Assembly (NCBI RefSeq): GCF_018138715.1
Contig: NZ_JAGSHX010000002.1
Span: forward strand, 124,001 to 188,000
DNA: 64,000 bases
Direction: 5' to 3'
From: Streptomyces asiaticus
GTDB lineage: Bacteria; Actinomycetota; Actinomycetes; Streptomycetales; Streptomycetaceae
The notes beneath the pieces were generated by a model. The model saw nothing but the letters and a program-made list of their open reading frames with translations. It was not told where the DNA came from and ran no database searches. This document shows, in pieces, positions 24,446 to 32,932 of the stretch. The first letter of the stretch is position 1, and each line of letters starts with the position of its first letter. Made by a program: the position numbers and the translations under genes.

Positions 24446-24467
24446 GAGGCCCCACGCCCGGGGCCTC
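24446..24467 (+). terminator. hairpin terminator with T-rich tail
   Basis: GAGGCCCC / GGGGCCTC stem with a 6-nt loop followed by TCCTTTGTT. It separates the small-gene array from the transfer operon. Confidence 0.75.
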
Positions 24468-24506
24468 TCCTTTGTTCTCGCGATCCGCTGACAAGGAGCG
24501 ATTCGC

Positions 24507-24539
24507 ATGGTTAACGCTACCAGTGGGGGTGTCTGGTGA
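24507..24539 (+). CDS. 10-residue leader peptide coupled to transfer operon
   Basis: ATG with AAGGAG about 8 nt upstream encodes MVNATSGGVW and stops in a TGA that overlaps the GTG of the next gene. The main gene lacks its own good ribosome site, so ribosomes probably reach it by reading the leader. It could allow regulation of transfer genes at translation. Confidence 0.5.
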   Translation: MVNATSGGVW

Positions 24540-24796
24540 GTACCACCGCCACCACCCCGGATCTCGACAAGACCCCGGCCGACAGGTACGTGGCGCGCAG
24601 CCCGCTATCGGCCCTGCTGGCCACGCTCACTGCGCTGGTCGCCACCGTCCTGGCCTTGTTCGACCTGTTCGCCAACGGCCTGTGGCCCACCTGCATGCAC
24701 CTGGCCGTCGGCCTGGCCGTGTTCGGCGCGGTCCGGCTGTGCGTCGGCCTGGCCCTGGACCCGTTCTTCCCGACCGACGACCCGGAGAGCACATGA
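24536..24796 (+). CDS. small two-helix membrane protein of the transfer region
   Basis: A GTG start overlaps the leader peptide stop. The 86 residues contain two hydrophobic helices (LSALLATLTALVATVLALFDLF; MHLAVGLAVFGAVRLCVGLAL). The stop overlaps the ATG of the DUF2637 gene, so the products are made together. Resembles small Spd-type membrane proteins that aid plasmid spread in mycelium, by context only. Confidence 0.65.
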   Translation: MSTTATTPDLDKTPADRYVARSPLSALLATLTALVATVLALFDLFANGLWPTCMHLAVGLAVFGAVRLCVGLALDPFFPTDDPEST

Positions 24797-26559
24797 CCGC
24801 CGTCGACTTCCGCAAGCCCGACATCCGCCCGGACGGCGACGACGACCAGTACTCCTGGAACGCCCCCGAACCGGCCGGCCACAACCACCCCGACCACAAC
24901 CACCCCGGCGACAACGACCCGGAGCCGGAGCAGCACGACGCTCCGGAGCCTGAGACGGCGCCGAAGCCGGACGACCCGCGTACGATGCGGATGCTTGCCG
25001 TCATCGCCGGCGTCGGGGGCCTGGTGCTCGCCGGGATCGGCTTCACCGGCTCCTACAACACGCTGCGGCATCTCGCGGAGGGCAAGGGCTTCGGCAGCTT
25101 CTCCTACGCGTTCCCCGTCGGGATCGACGCGGGCATCCTCGTGCTCCTGGCGCTCGATCTCTACATGATGCGCAAGCGGATGCCGCTGCCGGTGCTGCGC
25201 TGGGCGGCACACGGCCTGACTGCTGCGACGGTGGCGTTCAACGCGGCTGCCCCGCCGGGGCCGGTGTCGGACGACCCGCTCGCGGCGTCCATGCACGGCG
25301 TGATCCCGGTGCTGTTCATCATCGCGGTGGAGGCTGCCCGCCACTACATCGGCCGGATGGCTGATCTGCTGGCCGGCGCCACCCCGCTGGGGTCGGTCCC
25401 GCTGACCCGGTGGATCCTCTCCCCGCTGACCACGCCCCGCCTGGCCCGCCGGATGCGGCTGTACAACCTCCCCTACAAGGAGGTCGCCGCCCAGCACCAG
25501 CAGCTGCGGATCTACCGTGAGGGCCTGCGCCAGAAGTACGACAAAGACGAGCGGCGCTGGAGGAAGGCGGCGACGGCCAACGAGATGCTGCCGTTCAAGC
25601 TCGCGCCCTTCGGGTTCAGCGTGGAACGCGCGCTGGGCGTGCCGTTGGAGGAGGAGACCAAGCGGATCGAGAGGGAGGCGCAGGCGGCTGTTCAGCGTGC
25701 CGAGGCCCAGATTCAGCGAGTGAAGACCGATGTTCAACTCGGGGCCGCTCGCATTCAGGCGGAGGTCGACAAGATCCGCGCCGAGGGTCAGCTGAAGATC
25801 GCCCGCGCCGAAGCGGAACGCGAGGCTCAGGCGGAGATTCAACAAGCCGAGGCGGACTTTCAACTCCGCGAGGCCAAGCGTCAGCACGCGCTCAAGCTCG
25901 CGGAGGACCAGGCCGCGGCCGAAGCGCAGGAGCTCGCCGACGAGACCGAGAAGCGCCGTACCCTCGCCCGCATCGAGCGGGAGAAGGTACAGGCCAGCTG
26001 GGGTCTGGAGCAGCAGCGGATGGCCACGGAGGCCACCGAGCACGAGCGCCGCATCCAGGCCGATGCCGCCGCCCGCGCACAGCGCGATGAGGCCGCCCGG
26101 CAGGCCGGCATCGCAGAGCAGGACCAGCGCCGCGCGCGGGCCCTGGCCGAACAGAAGCGGGCCCTCAAAGAGGCTGCTGAACACGAGCGGAAGGAGGCTG
26201 AACACCGCGCCGCGACGGTGAACGCGGCCCGTCAGGAGCAGATCGCAGCCGAGGAGATCGCCGCCTCGAAGGTGCGCGAGCAGGCCGCGATCGAGGAGGC
26301 CGCTGAGCATCAGGCGCGTGCGGCTGAACACGAGGCCCGCGCGGTCGAAGCGGCCGCGATGGCCCGCATGTCCCAGGTCGACTGGGACACCCACCGGGTC
26401 GCCGCGATGATCCAGGCCCGGGGCGAGAGCGCGGTCACCGTCCGCGTCATCGCCGAGGAGCTGGGCATCTCCACCGGCTCCGCGCAGGACCGTAAGACCC
26501 GCGCCGTCGCCCTGCTCAAGGGCGACGGCAACGAGGTCCCGGAGCAGGCCGCAGCCTGA
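24793..26559 (+). CDS. DUF2637 (SpdB-like) membrane protein with long coiled coil
   Basis: 588 residues. An acidic Asp/Pro/His-rich N-terminus precedes four membrane segments at about residues 68-88, 108-126, 137-152 and 168-188. GSYNTLRHLAEGKGF and FPVGIDAGILVLLALDLYM match DUF2637. About 250 residues of Glu/Ala/Arg coiled coil follow (repeated AEREAQAEIQQAEADFQ type sequence). A C-terminal helix-turn-helix ends it (VIAEELGISTGSAQDRKTRAV). DUF2637 proteins accompany TraB-type translocases and are needed for intramycelial plasmid spread. The HTH end suggests it may also touch plasmid DNA. Confidence 0.8.
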   Translation: MTAVDFRKPDIRPDGDDDQYSWNAPEPAGHNHPDHNHPGDNDPEPEQHDAPEPETAPKPDDPRTMRMLAVIAGVGGLVLAGIGFTGSYNTLRHLAEGKGFGSFSYAFPVGIDAGILVLLALDLYMMRKRMPLPVLRWAAHGLTAATVAFNAAAPPGPVSDDPLAASMHGVIPVLFIIAVEAARHYIGRMADLLAGATPLGSVPLTRWILSPLTTPRLARRMRLYNLPYKEVAAQHQQLRIYREGLRQKYDKDERRWRKAATANEMLPFKLAPFGFSVERALGVPLEEETKRIEREAQAAVQRAEAQIQRVKTDVQLGAARIQAEVDKIRAEGQLKIARAEAEREAQAEIQQAEADFQLREAKRQHALKLAEDQAAAEAQELADETEKRRTLARIEREKVQASWGLEQQRMATEATEHERRIQADAAARAQRDEAARQAGIAEQDQRRARALAEQKRALKEAAEHERKEAEHRAATVNAARQEQIAAEEIAASKVREQAAIEEAAEHQARAAEHEARAVEAAAMARMSQVDWDTHRVAAMIQARGESAVTVRVIAEELGISTGSAQDRKTRAVALLKGDGNEVPEQAAA

Positions 26560-26766
26560 AAACGGAATCTGATCTGAGAGCCCTCCTGGCCCCCACGGTC
26601 GTCCCTCGCACCTCCCCTCCGGCGCACCGCCGGACAGGGCGGCTGCGGGGGCCGGCCGCGGCCGCCAGGCCGATCGCGTCACCCGCTCCACCCTGCGCGA
26701 ACCGGCCCCGCCAACGGCCCGGAAAGCACCTTTTGCACCACCAGCCTTGTCGTTCACGGAAAGTAG

Positions 26767-26898
26767 CGGCGAGGCGAAGCGAGGCGAGGCGAGGCGAGGG
26801 AAAACACCCCTCCCAGCTCCCTGCTGAGCCCTCCAACCGGGGGTGAAGGGGGGCTCTGCGCTCGCGTCGCCTCGCCTCGCCTCGCCTCGCCTCTCCGC
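26767..26898. repeat. GGCGA pentanucleotide arrays in inverted orientation
   Basis: A (GGCGA)n-type array at 26767-26800 is mirrored by a (TCGCC)n array at 26865-26898. The two are separated by about 64 bp that also contains complementary CCCC and GGGG runs. The whole can form a long imperfect hairpin between the DUF2637 and Gly-rich transfer genes. The 26560-26760 flank holds no gene. Candidate transfer locus (clt-like) or slippage-prone regulatory hairpin. Confidence 0.65.
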
Positions 26899-26921
26899 TA
26901 CGCATTGTGAGGAGATTCGTC

Positions 26922-28955
26922 GTGGCAGACACCGCGACCACACCCCCCGACACCGCCACGGACAGCACTGGCGGCGAGGGCGCCGACACCGCCGAATACC
27001 CCGTCGTCACCACGCCCTCCAGTGGCGCAGACCCGGCCGCGGAGCCGAAGAAGACCAGCCGTGGACACCCAAGGGCGCTGCCACTTCTGATCCACGGCGG
27101 AAACACAACCGGAATCGCAGCAGGTGTCGCGTACGGCGCCGCCGGAGTACCTGGACTCATCGCCGCCGGCGCGGCCGGAGCAGCGGTCGGCGCCGCCGCG
27201 CTGGCCGGACGCAAGAAGCGCTCGAAGGTCTCCACCGTTCGCAAGGTCACCACTGGCAACCGTTCCGGCGGGGGCTTCGGCCGGTCCGGGGGAGGCGCGG
27301 GCAAGGGCGGCCTGCTCGGACGCGGCGGTGGTCGCGGCTGGGGCGGCGGGGCTGCCGGTGGCGGCGGCCGCGGCCGGACGAACGGCACCGGCTCCGTCGG
27401 GACCGGCGCCGGACGCCGACTCGGCGGCGGCTCCGGCCGGGGCCTCGGCGGCCGCGGAAGCGGGAACGGGAGGAACGGGCGCGGCCCGGGCGGTCTCCTC
27501 GGCGAGGGCGGCCGCCGGAAGAACAAGGGTGGCGGCCTGGGCGGTGCCAACAGCCCCGGCGCCAACGCGCTCAAGGGCACCGGCGGCAAGAACCACCCCG
27601 GGAAGGCGGGCGCCCACCAGCAGTCCCGCTCCGGCAAGGCGTGGCAGACCCTCAAGGGCTGGGGCAACAGGATGCGCCGCACGAACGGCGGCGCCGGCTC
27701 CGGGAACTCCGGTTCTTCCGGCGGCTCCGGCACCAGCGGCAAGAGCACCGGTACCGGATCGTCCACGCCCGCCACGACCCGTCTCGGGCGCGCGCTGCGC
27801 AAGATGCGCGGCTGGGCGGGCAAGCTGCGCCGCTCGAAGAAGGGCAAGAACGGCAGCCCTAACGGCTCCGGTAGCAGCGGCCCGGCATTGGGCCGCCTCT
27901 ACCGGTTGCGCCGCGTCGCCGCCCGCAAGCTCGGGCACTGGGCGCGCTGCGCCGGCGCCGGATTCCTCGCCGGACTCGGAGGGCTGCTCACGCTGCCCCT
28001 CGGACTCCTGTGGGGCGTCTGGCGCCTGCTCACCCGGCACCGCGACCCGTTGGGCGGGTTCGCGTTCCCCGTCCGCACCGCCGGACGGATCTGGCGGTTC
28101 TTCTTCCGCCGCTCCAAGGCCCGCCACGACAAGGAAGCCCAGGCGGACCAGCTCACCCTCAAGGTCAACAACCCGAGGAAGGACACCGACCCCGTGACCG
28201 GACCCTCTCTGACCGCAGGCACCACGGTGCTGGACGGCAACAACAGCAAGTTCGCCATGGCCATGCGCGCCGCGCACTCCGCCTACACCGGCTACAGCCC
28301 GCGCAGCATGATGGAGGTTGCTGCCGAGTACGCCGGCCTGCCCAACGGCATCCGCGCCGCGGCAATGGCCGTACAGCAGATGGCCGTCAACTCCGACCAG
28401 AAGTACCCGTGCAGCAAGCGGGCCATCGCCAAGCTGATCGAGGCGTACCAGCGGATGGTCAACGCCGCGTCCCGCGCGGACAACATGGTCGCCCTCTTCC
28501 GCGGTGCCCACGCGTTCGACATCGAGCGGATCGTCGCCCCGCGGACGAACGAGTGGATGTGGAACGTCACCCCGACCGGGGCCGACGCCCCCGAGGGCGC
28601 GATGTTCATGCCCGGCCGGATCGAGTCCGGATGCGTCCTGATGGCCGTGCTCTACCGCACCTTCGAACCGGTCCACATGATGCAGGTCGGCAGCGAGTTC
28701 CAGGGCACCGCCTACGGGATCACCGCTCTGGCCGACTGCATCCACACCCTGCACCAGCGCACCCGCGACCTGTACCCGGTCGACGACCGCGTCACCGACG
28801 AGCTCGGCATGCTCGAGTCGATGATCCGCGCGGCCGGCGACGACGCCGACATGGCCGCGAAGCTGTTCCTCGAGGACCATAGCCGGGAAATCAGCCACAA
28901 CATCAGCCCCCGCAAGGGCCCGGCTGCCGAGTCCATGTGGAACACCCCCCGCTGA
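26922..28955 (+). CDS. Gly-rich membrane-associated transfer protein
   Basis: The GTG at 26922 has GAGGAG 7 nt upstream; a GTG at 26907 precedes that site and is less likely. An acidic start is followed by a small hydrophobic stretch (GIAAGVAYGAAGVPGLIAAGAAGAAVGAAAL). About 230 residues of Gly/Arg/Ser low-complexity sequence and a basic hydrophobic segment (GAGFLAGLGGLLTLPLGLLWGVW) come next. The globular C-terminal half has EVAAEYAGLPNGIRAAAMAVQQ and FMPGRIESGCVLMAVLYRTFEP. The family name is not recalled. Position between DUF2637 and the translocase, plus the following terminator, places it in the conjugation machinery. Confidence 0.7.
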   Translation: MADTATTPPDTATDSTGGEGADTAEYPVVTTPSSGADPAAEPKKTSRGHPRALPLLIHGGNTTGIAAGVAYGAAGVPGLIAAGAAGAAVGAAALAGRKKRSKVSTVRKVTTGNRSGGGFGRSGGGAGKGGLLGRGGGRGWGGGAAGGGGRGRTNGTGSVGTGAGRRLGGGSGRGLGGRGSGNGRNGRGPGGLLGEGGRRKNKGGGLGGANSPGANALKGTGGKNHPGKAGAHQQSRSGKAWQTLKGWGNRMRRTNGGAGSGNSGSSGGSGTSGKSTGTGSSTPATTRLGRALRKMRGWAGKLRRSKKGKNGSPNGSGSSGPALGRLYRLRRVAARKLGHWARCAGAGFLAGLGGLLTLPLGLLWGVWRLLTRHRDPLGGFAFPVRTAGRIWRFFFRRSKARHDKEAQADQLTLKVNNPRKDTDPVTGPSLTAGTTVLDGNNSKFAMAMRAAHSAYTGYSPRSMMEVAAEYAGLPNGIRAAAMAVQQMAVNSDQKYPCSKRAIAKLIEAYQRMVNAASRADNMVALFRGAHAFDIERIVAPRTNEWMWNVTPTGADAPEGAMFMPGRIESGCVLMAVLYRTFEPVHMMQVGSEFQGTAYGITALADCIHTLHQRTRDLYPVDDRVTDELGMLESMIRAAGDDADMAAKLFLEDHSREISHNISPRKGPAAESMWNTPR

Positions 28956-28985
28956 CCCACATCCCCCAGCACGACCCGCACCACC

Positions 28986-29034
28986 AGGAGCCGGTGGCCG
29001 GACCCCGAACCCCGGGGGCCGGCCACCGGCTCCT
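28986..29034 (+). terminator. strong hairpin terminator
   Basis: A 16-bp perfect stem (arms 28986-29001 and 29019-29034) followed by TTT, 30 nt past the Gly-rich gene stop. Confidence 0.85.
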
Positions 29035-29101
29035 TTGCTGCCTGCCTATTGCCTTGCTGCCCTCGCCCCCGCCTTCCTGACCAGGATGGAGAACTCTTCC
29101 C

Positions 29102-31537
29102 ATGTCGATGCGTCACTGGGACTGGTCGCTGCCCAGCGGCCACACCACCTTCCTCGGATACGCCAGCGAGACCGCTGCCTCGATGGTGATGCTCGCCCCG
29201 ATCACTGGACTGCCCTGGCAGGCCGCCGCTGTCACCCTCACCGGCGCGGCCGCCGCCGGGTCGGTCCACGACCTGCGCGAGGGCACCACCGTCGGCACCC
29301 TCACCACCCGCGCCCTGTCCTGGCTCACCGCCGCCGGATGGGCATCCTGGGCGCTGGCGACCGCGCCCCTGACCTCCACCGGCTGGGCAACCGGCCTGGG
29401 CCTGGCCGCCGTCGGCCTCGCCGCGAACGCCTCGGCGACCCGCACGGAGCCCACCCGCTCCCAGCGCAAGCGGCTGCTGAAGCTGCGTCGCGAGTCGGTC
29501 GGCATCCTGCGCGACTGGGAAGACCGCATGGCACGCGTCGCCCGGATCGAGAAGTGCCAGGGCAAGGACGTGCAGCACTGGCCCGGGAAGGTCGGCTACA
29601 CGGTGGAGATGGACTTGCCCGACGGCGGGACCACCATCGACGACCTCAACGGCTACGGCCCGAAGTTCGCCAGCGACCTGCGCCTGGCCGACGGCTGCGG
29701 TGTGGAGATCTTCCCCGGCGCCAACCGCGGCACGATCCTGATCGAGGTCACCCTCAAGGACGTCATCAGCGAGGACATCCCCTACCCGGAGGACTACTCC
29801 GAGATCAGCCTCACCGAGCGGTTCCCCTTCGGCGTGCACCGCAACGGCGAGCCGGCGCTCGGCAGCCTCTGCAACGACTGCGGCATTCTGATCGGCGAGA
29901 CGGACGCGGGCAAGACGAACTCGCTGCGCGTGGTCACCGCTCAGCTCGCCCGGATGCCCGACGCGCTGATCTGGGCCATCGACATCACCGGCGGCGGCGT
30001 CGCCCTCCCGTGGATCACTCCGTGGGCCACCGAGGGCCTTGCCTCCGCGCCGATTGTCGACTGGATCGCCCACACCGAGGACGAAGCCCGCCTCATGCTC
30101 AAGATGGCCGGGGAGATCATCGCCGCCCGCAAGGCCGGATACCAGCAGCTGATGCGCGAGCAGAAGACCGACAACAAACTCCCGATCAGCCACGAGATCC
30201 CCGGCATCGTCATCATCTGCGACGAGACCGCCTCCCTGCCCTTCGACATCAAGGAAATGGTCGACAAGATCGAAGAGGAAGGCCGCGCGATGCGCGTGCG
30301 GGCCCTGGTCGCGGCCCTGCGCGCCACGCAGGACGCCATCACCGCCATGATGAAGCTCATGTCGAAGTGGCGCGTCGGCATGACCGTGAGCGACCCGGAA
30401 GAGCTGGCCTACCTCTTCCCCGGCTACATCAAGATCGACCCCAAGGACGCGCCCGTCGCGGGTTCCGGCTGGACGATGCACACCCGGCTGGGGCCGAAGA
30501 AGCCCACCGCGATGAAGGTGTGGCGCCTGGTCGACGAGCTGATGGACAAGATCTGCGCGGCGACCGCCGGGCGGCGCCCCAAGCTCGATGAGCTGTCCGC
30601 GTCCGTCGACAGCGGCGCGCACTACCCGCAGCGGTGGGCGCGCACCCTGCCGGACCTCTACAAGGGCCAGAAGCTCACCGAGTCCGCGCAGTACGCCATC
30701 GACAACGCCGGGGAAATCATCCCCGCCTCCACCCTGCTCGCCTCCGACCCGGCGCCCGCCGCGTCGGTCGGCACCACCGCGACGGCCCCGGCCGCCTCGG
30801 TGCCGCAGGGCTTCGAGGGCTTCGGCGGCGCGGCGGAGCTGTTCGCCGCCGTCACCGCCAGCCTGGACCCGGCCGCCGCACCGGTCGCCGTCCCCGCAGG
30901 CCCGGCCCCGGCGCCAGCCGCGGCCCCTCACGGGGCACCGCTCCCCCGTCCTGCCCGCCCGGTCGACCCGCGCGAGAAGGGCTGGGAGCTCCTGGTCGCC
31001 GCCGGTGAAGACGGCTACTCGCCCAAGGCGCTGCACGAGATGCTCAAACAGCTCCTGGGCGACGATGTCGCACCGGCACAGCGCACGGTCGGCGGCTGGC
31101 TGCAGACCTGGGCCAAGGACGGCAAGGCCATCAAGGACGATACGCGGCAGTACACCCGCTACGTCGCCCGCGAAGCCGCCGCCCAGCAGCCCAGCACCGC
31201 CCCGGCCGGACAGGAAGCGGCGGCCCTACCCGAGGGCATCGACGGCGCCCTGGTCCTCCAGGCCGTCGAACTGCTCGTGTCCACCCAGTTCGGGTCCACG
31301 TCGATGCTCCAGCGCAAGCTGCGCATCGGCTTCGCCCTCACCGAGAAGCTGATGGACTTCCTCCACCAGCTGGGCATCGTCGGCCCGTCCGACGGCTCCA
31401 AGGCACGCGAAATCCTGGTCTCGACGCAGGACCTGGAGGCGACCATGATGAGGCTGGCCGACGAACTCGGCTACACCGCCCGCGACTTGGGCGCGATGGG
31501 CCTTGCGGCCGCCGCCGCTTCGCACACCAAGGAGTGA
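29102..31537 (+). CDS. traB: FtsK/SpoIIIE-type conjugal DNA translocase (TraB-like)
   Basis: 811 residues. N-terminal hydrophobic helices (about 25-110: [39 protein letters not shown]) precede a RecA-type motor with Walker [12 protein letters not shown] near residue 265. Walker B IVIICDET lies near 370 and the sensor region [16 protein letters not shown] near 395-410. The C-terminus has a Pro/Ala linker, then winged-helix-like segments ([56 protein letters not shown]). TraB hexamers move double-stranded plasmid DNA between hyphae after binding clt through a winged helix. This is the core conjugation gene of the window. Confidence 0.85.
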   Translation: MSMRHWDWSLPSGHTTFLGYASETAASMVMLAPITGLPWQAAAVTLTGAAAAGSVHDLREGTTVGTLTTRALSWLTAAGWASWALATAPLTSTGWATGLGLAAVGLAANASATRTEPTRSQRKRLLKLRRESVGILRDWEDRMARVARIEKCQGKDVQHWPGKVGYTVEMDLPDGGTTIDDLNGYGPKFASDLRLADGCGVEIFPGANRGTILIEVTLKDVISEDIPYPEDYSEISLTERFPFGVHRNGEPALGSLCNDCGILIGETDAGKTNSLRVVTAQLARMPDALIWAIDITGGGVALPWITPWATEGLASAPIVDWIAHTEDEARLMLKMAGEIIAARKAGYQQLMREQKTDNKLPISHEIPGIVIICDETASLPFDIKEMVDKIEEEGRAMRVRALVAALRATQDAITAMMKLMSKWRVGMTVSDPEELAYLFPGYIKIDPKDAPVAGSGWTMHTRLGPKKPTAMKVWRLVDELMDKICAATAGRRPKLDELSASVDSGAHYPQRWARTLPDLYKGQKLTESAQYAIDNAGEIIPASTLLASDPAPAASVGTTATAPAASVPQGFEGFGGAAELFAAVTASLDPAAAPVAVPAGPAPAPAAAPHGAPLPRPARPVDPREKGWELLVAAGEDGYSPKALHEMLKQLLGDDVAPAQRTVGGWLQTWAKDGKAIKDDTRQYTRYVAREAAAQQPSTAPAGQEAAALPEGIDGALVLQAVELLVSTQFGSTSMLQRKLRIGFALTEKLMDFLHQLGIVGPSDGSKAREILVSTQDLEATMMRLADELGYTARDLGAMGLAAAAASHTKE

Positions 31538-31539
31538 CC

Positions 31540-31848
31540 ATGTCCTTCGAGACAGCGGATGAGGAGATCGAGCGCCTGGAGGCCGAACGACACTCCTACA
31601 GCGAGACCTTCAAAAACACTGCCGAGTCCGACACCGTCACCCGCGCGCACCTCCAGACGGAAATGGACCGGCGCACCGCCCGGATCCAGGAGCTCCAGCA
31701 GCACCAGCCACTGGGATTCTTCGCACGCTGGAGCCTGCGCGCCGCCTCCCTCGCCCTGCTCTGGGGCACCTGGGAGATCGGCCCGTGGTGGGCGAAGCTC
31801 GGCTGCGTTCTCCTCGCTGCGTTCCTCGCCTTCTACAGCCTCGGCTGA
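31540..31848 (+). CDS. small coiled-coil membrane protein
   Basis: ATG at 31540, 2 nt after the translocase stop and with AAGGAG upstream inside that gene. The first 55 residues are charged helix (ETADEEIERLEAERHSYSETF; MDRRTARIQELQQHQ). Residues about 62-103 give one or two membrane spans. Co-translated with the translocase, so probably part of the transfer apparatus; family unknown. Confidence 0.65.
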   Translation: MSFETADEEIERLEAERHSYSETFKNTAESDTVTRAHLQTEMDRRTARIQELQQHQPLGFFARWSLRAASLALLWGTWEIGPWWAKLGCVLLAAFLAFYSLG

Positions 31849-31955
31849 CCCACCGCCCCGTCTCACCCACCCCGGGCCCCAGGACCCGCCCAGCCACCCC
31901 GGCCGGGCGGGTCCTTCGCATTCCCCACCACCTTCTCCCCCGCCAAGGAGGCACC

Positions 31956-32615
31956 GTGAAACCCTGCGACCTCACCCTCACCGAACAAGTTCAGCAAACC
32001 GAGCACGCCCCGCCGACGCCCGGCACGCCGACCATCGGCCTGCCGTACGACGGCCTGGAGGAGATCTGGGCGCTGTTCCCCGAGGCCCGCCCCGGCACGC
32101 AGACCACCGGCCTGCCGGTTCCAGCCGCCCCCGCCCACGCCGCTGCTGGCCTCTACACCGACGAGGCGTACATGGCCCGGGTCTACGACCTGGTCCGCAG
32201 GGAGGAAACCCTCACCCACATCCGCGCCCAGTACCAGCAAGCGGCCATACAGGCAGCCCTCGCCCCGGTCGCGGTCCACCCGCAGATCGTGACCCCGGCG
32301 TCGGCGCCCCCATCCCCGCCCACCCCGACGCAGCCGCAGCGCGCGGTGCCGGCCTTCGTCTGGAAGTACAGCGCGCTGGCGTTGTCCACCGGCGGCGGCA
32401 TCGCGCTCGCTGGGATCGGCGTCGGCGCCGCAGCTCCCACCCTCGCGCAGATCCCCGCCATCCTCACCGCGACCGGCCAGGCCGTGATGAGCGTGGCGGG
32501 CCTGTTCGTGCTCGTCTTCCTCGCGCTCGCCGCACGCGGCACACGGAGCGGCAGGGGAGGCACCACGGTCAACATCCGCAAGGCGGTCTTCCGGCGCAAC
32601 AAGTTCCACGGATGA
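31956..32615 (+). CDS. membrane protein of the transfer region
   Basis: GTG at 31956 with AAGGAGG about 6 nt upstream. The soluble N-terminal 125 residues (TIGLPYDGLEEIWALFPEA; AYMARVYDLVRREETLTHIRAQY) and a Pro-rich linker lead to two hydrophobic helices (YSALALSTGGGIALAGIGVGAA; VMSVAGLFVLVFLALAA). A basic tail ends it. No family recognised; the layout is typical of Spd-type accessory genes. Confidence 0.65.
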   Translation: MKPCDLTLTEQVQQTEHAPPTPGTPTIGLPYDGLEEIWALFPEARPGTQTTGLPVPAAPAHAAAGLYTDEAYMARVYDLVRREETLTHIRAQYQQAAIQAALAPVAVHPQIVTPASAPPSPPTPTQPQRAVPAFVWKYSALALSTGGGIALAGIGVGAAAPTLAQIPAILTATGQAVMSVAGLFVLVFLALAARGTRSGRGGTTVNIRKAVFRRNKFHG

Positions 32616-32635
32616 GCCGGGCTGCCTGCCTCGCC

Positions 32636-32670
32636 CCCGTCCCCGCCCGTCTTCGGGCACCGGGGACGGG
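32636..32670 (+). terminator. hairpin terminator
   Basis: CCCGTCCCCG pairs with CGGGGACGGG around an inner CCCG/CGGG stem, 20 nt after the preceding stop. Confidence 0.75.
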
Positions 32671-32771
32671 ACAGGCCGTCCGGCCTGTGCACCACCCGCT
32701 GAGCCCTGCCGACACCAGCACGACGTCGGCGGGGCACAGCGCTGTTGGCCGACGACTGGAGGAGATCGCAC

Positions 32772-32879
32772 GTGCTCAGTCCCCGCCCGCGCCGCCGGAT
32801 CGGCCGGCCCCGGCCCCTGCGCCCCGGCCCTCGCTACCCGTACCGCCCCTTCCGGCAGCCCGGACACGAGCACCGCTGA
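32772..32879 (+). CDS. possible 35-residue Arg/Pro-rich peptide
   Basis: GTG with GGAGGAG about 8 nt upstream, one of the best ribosome sites in the region. The product is very basic (VLSPRPRRRIGRPRPLRPG...). No homologue recognised; it may be a nucleic-acid-binding microprotein or a leader of the beta-clamp-like gene 54 bp downstream. Confidence 0.35.
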   Translation: MLSPRPRRRIGRPRPLRPGPRYPYRPFRQPGHEHR

Positions 32880-32932
32880 CTAACCGCTATCCGCACCGCT
32901 CAACTCAACCCGGCTACAAAGGAGATCCAGCT

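Noticed and set aside
24517..26943. Very long minus-strand frame opposite the DUF2637 gene
   Set aside because: It is a GC-rich antisense shadow. The plus frame has membrane and coiled-coil structure, good starts and overlaps; the minus frame is low-complexity Val/Arg/Gly without domains.
28712..31036. 774-codon minus-strand frame opposite the TraB-like gene
   Set aside because: Antisense of a clear FtsK/SpoIIIE translocase; no independent coding evidence.
31559..32930. Upstream part of the 808-codon plus frame that ends with the clamp-like protein
   Set aside because: It overlaps two better supported genes in another frame and a terminator; the clamp-like gene has its own GTG and ribosome site at 32933.
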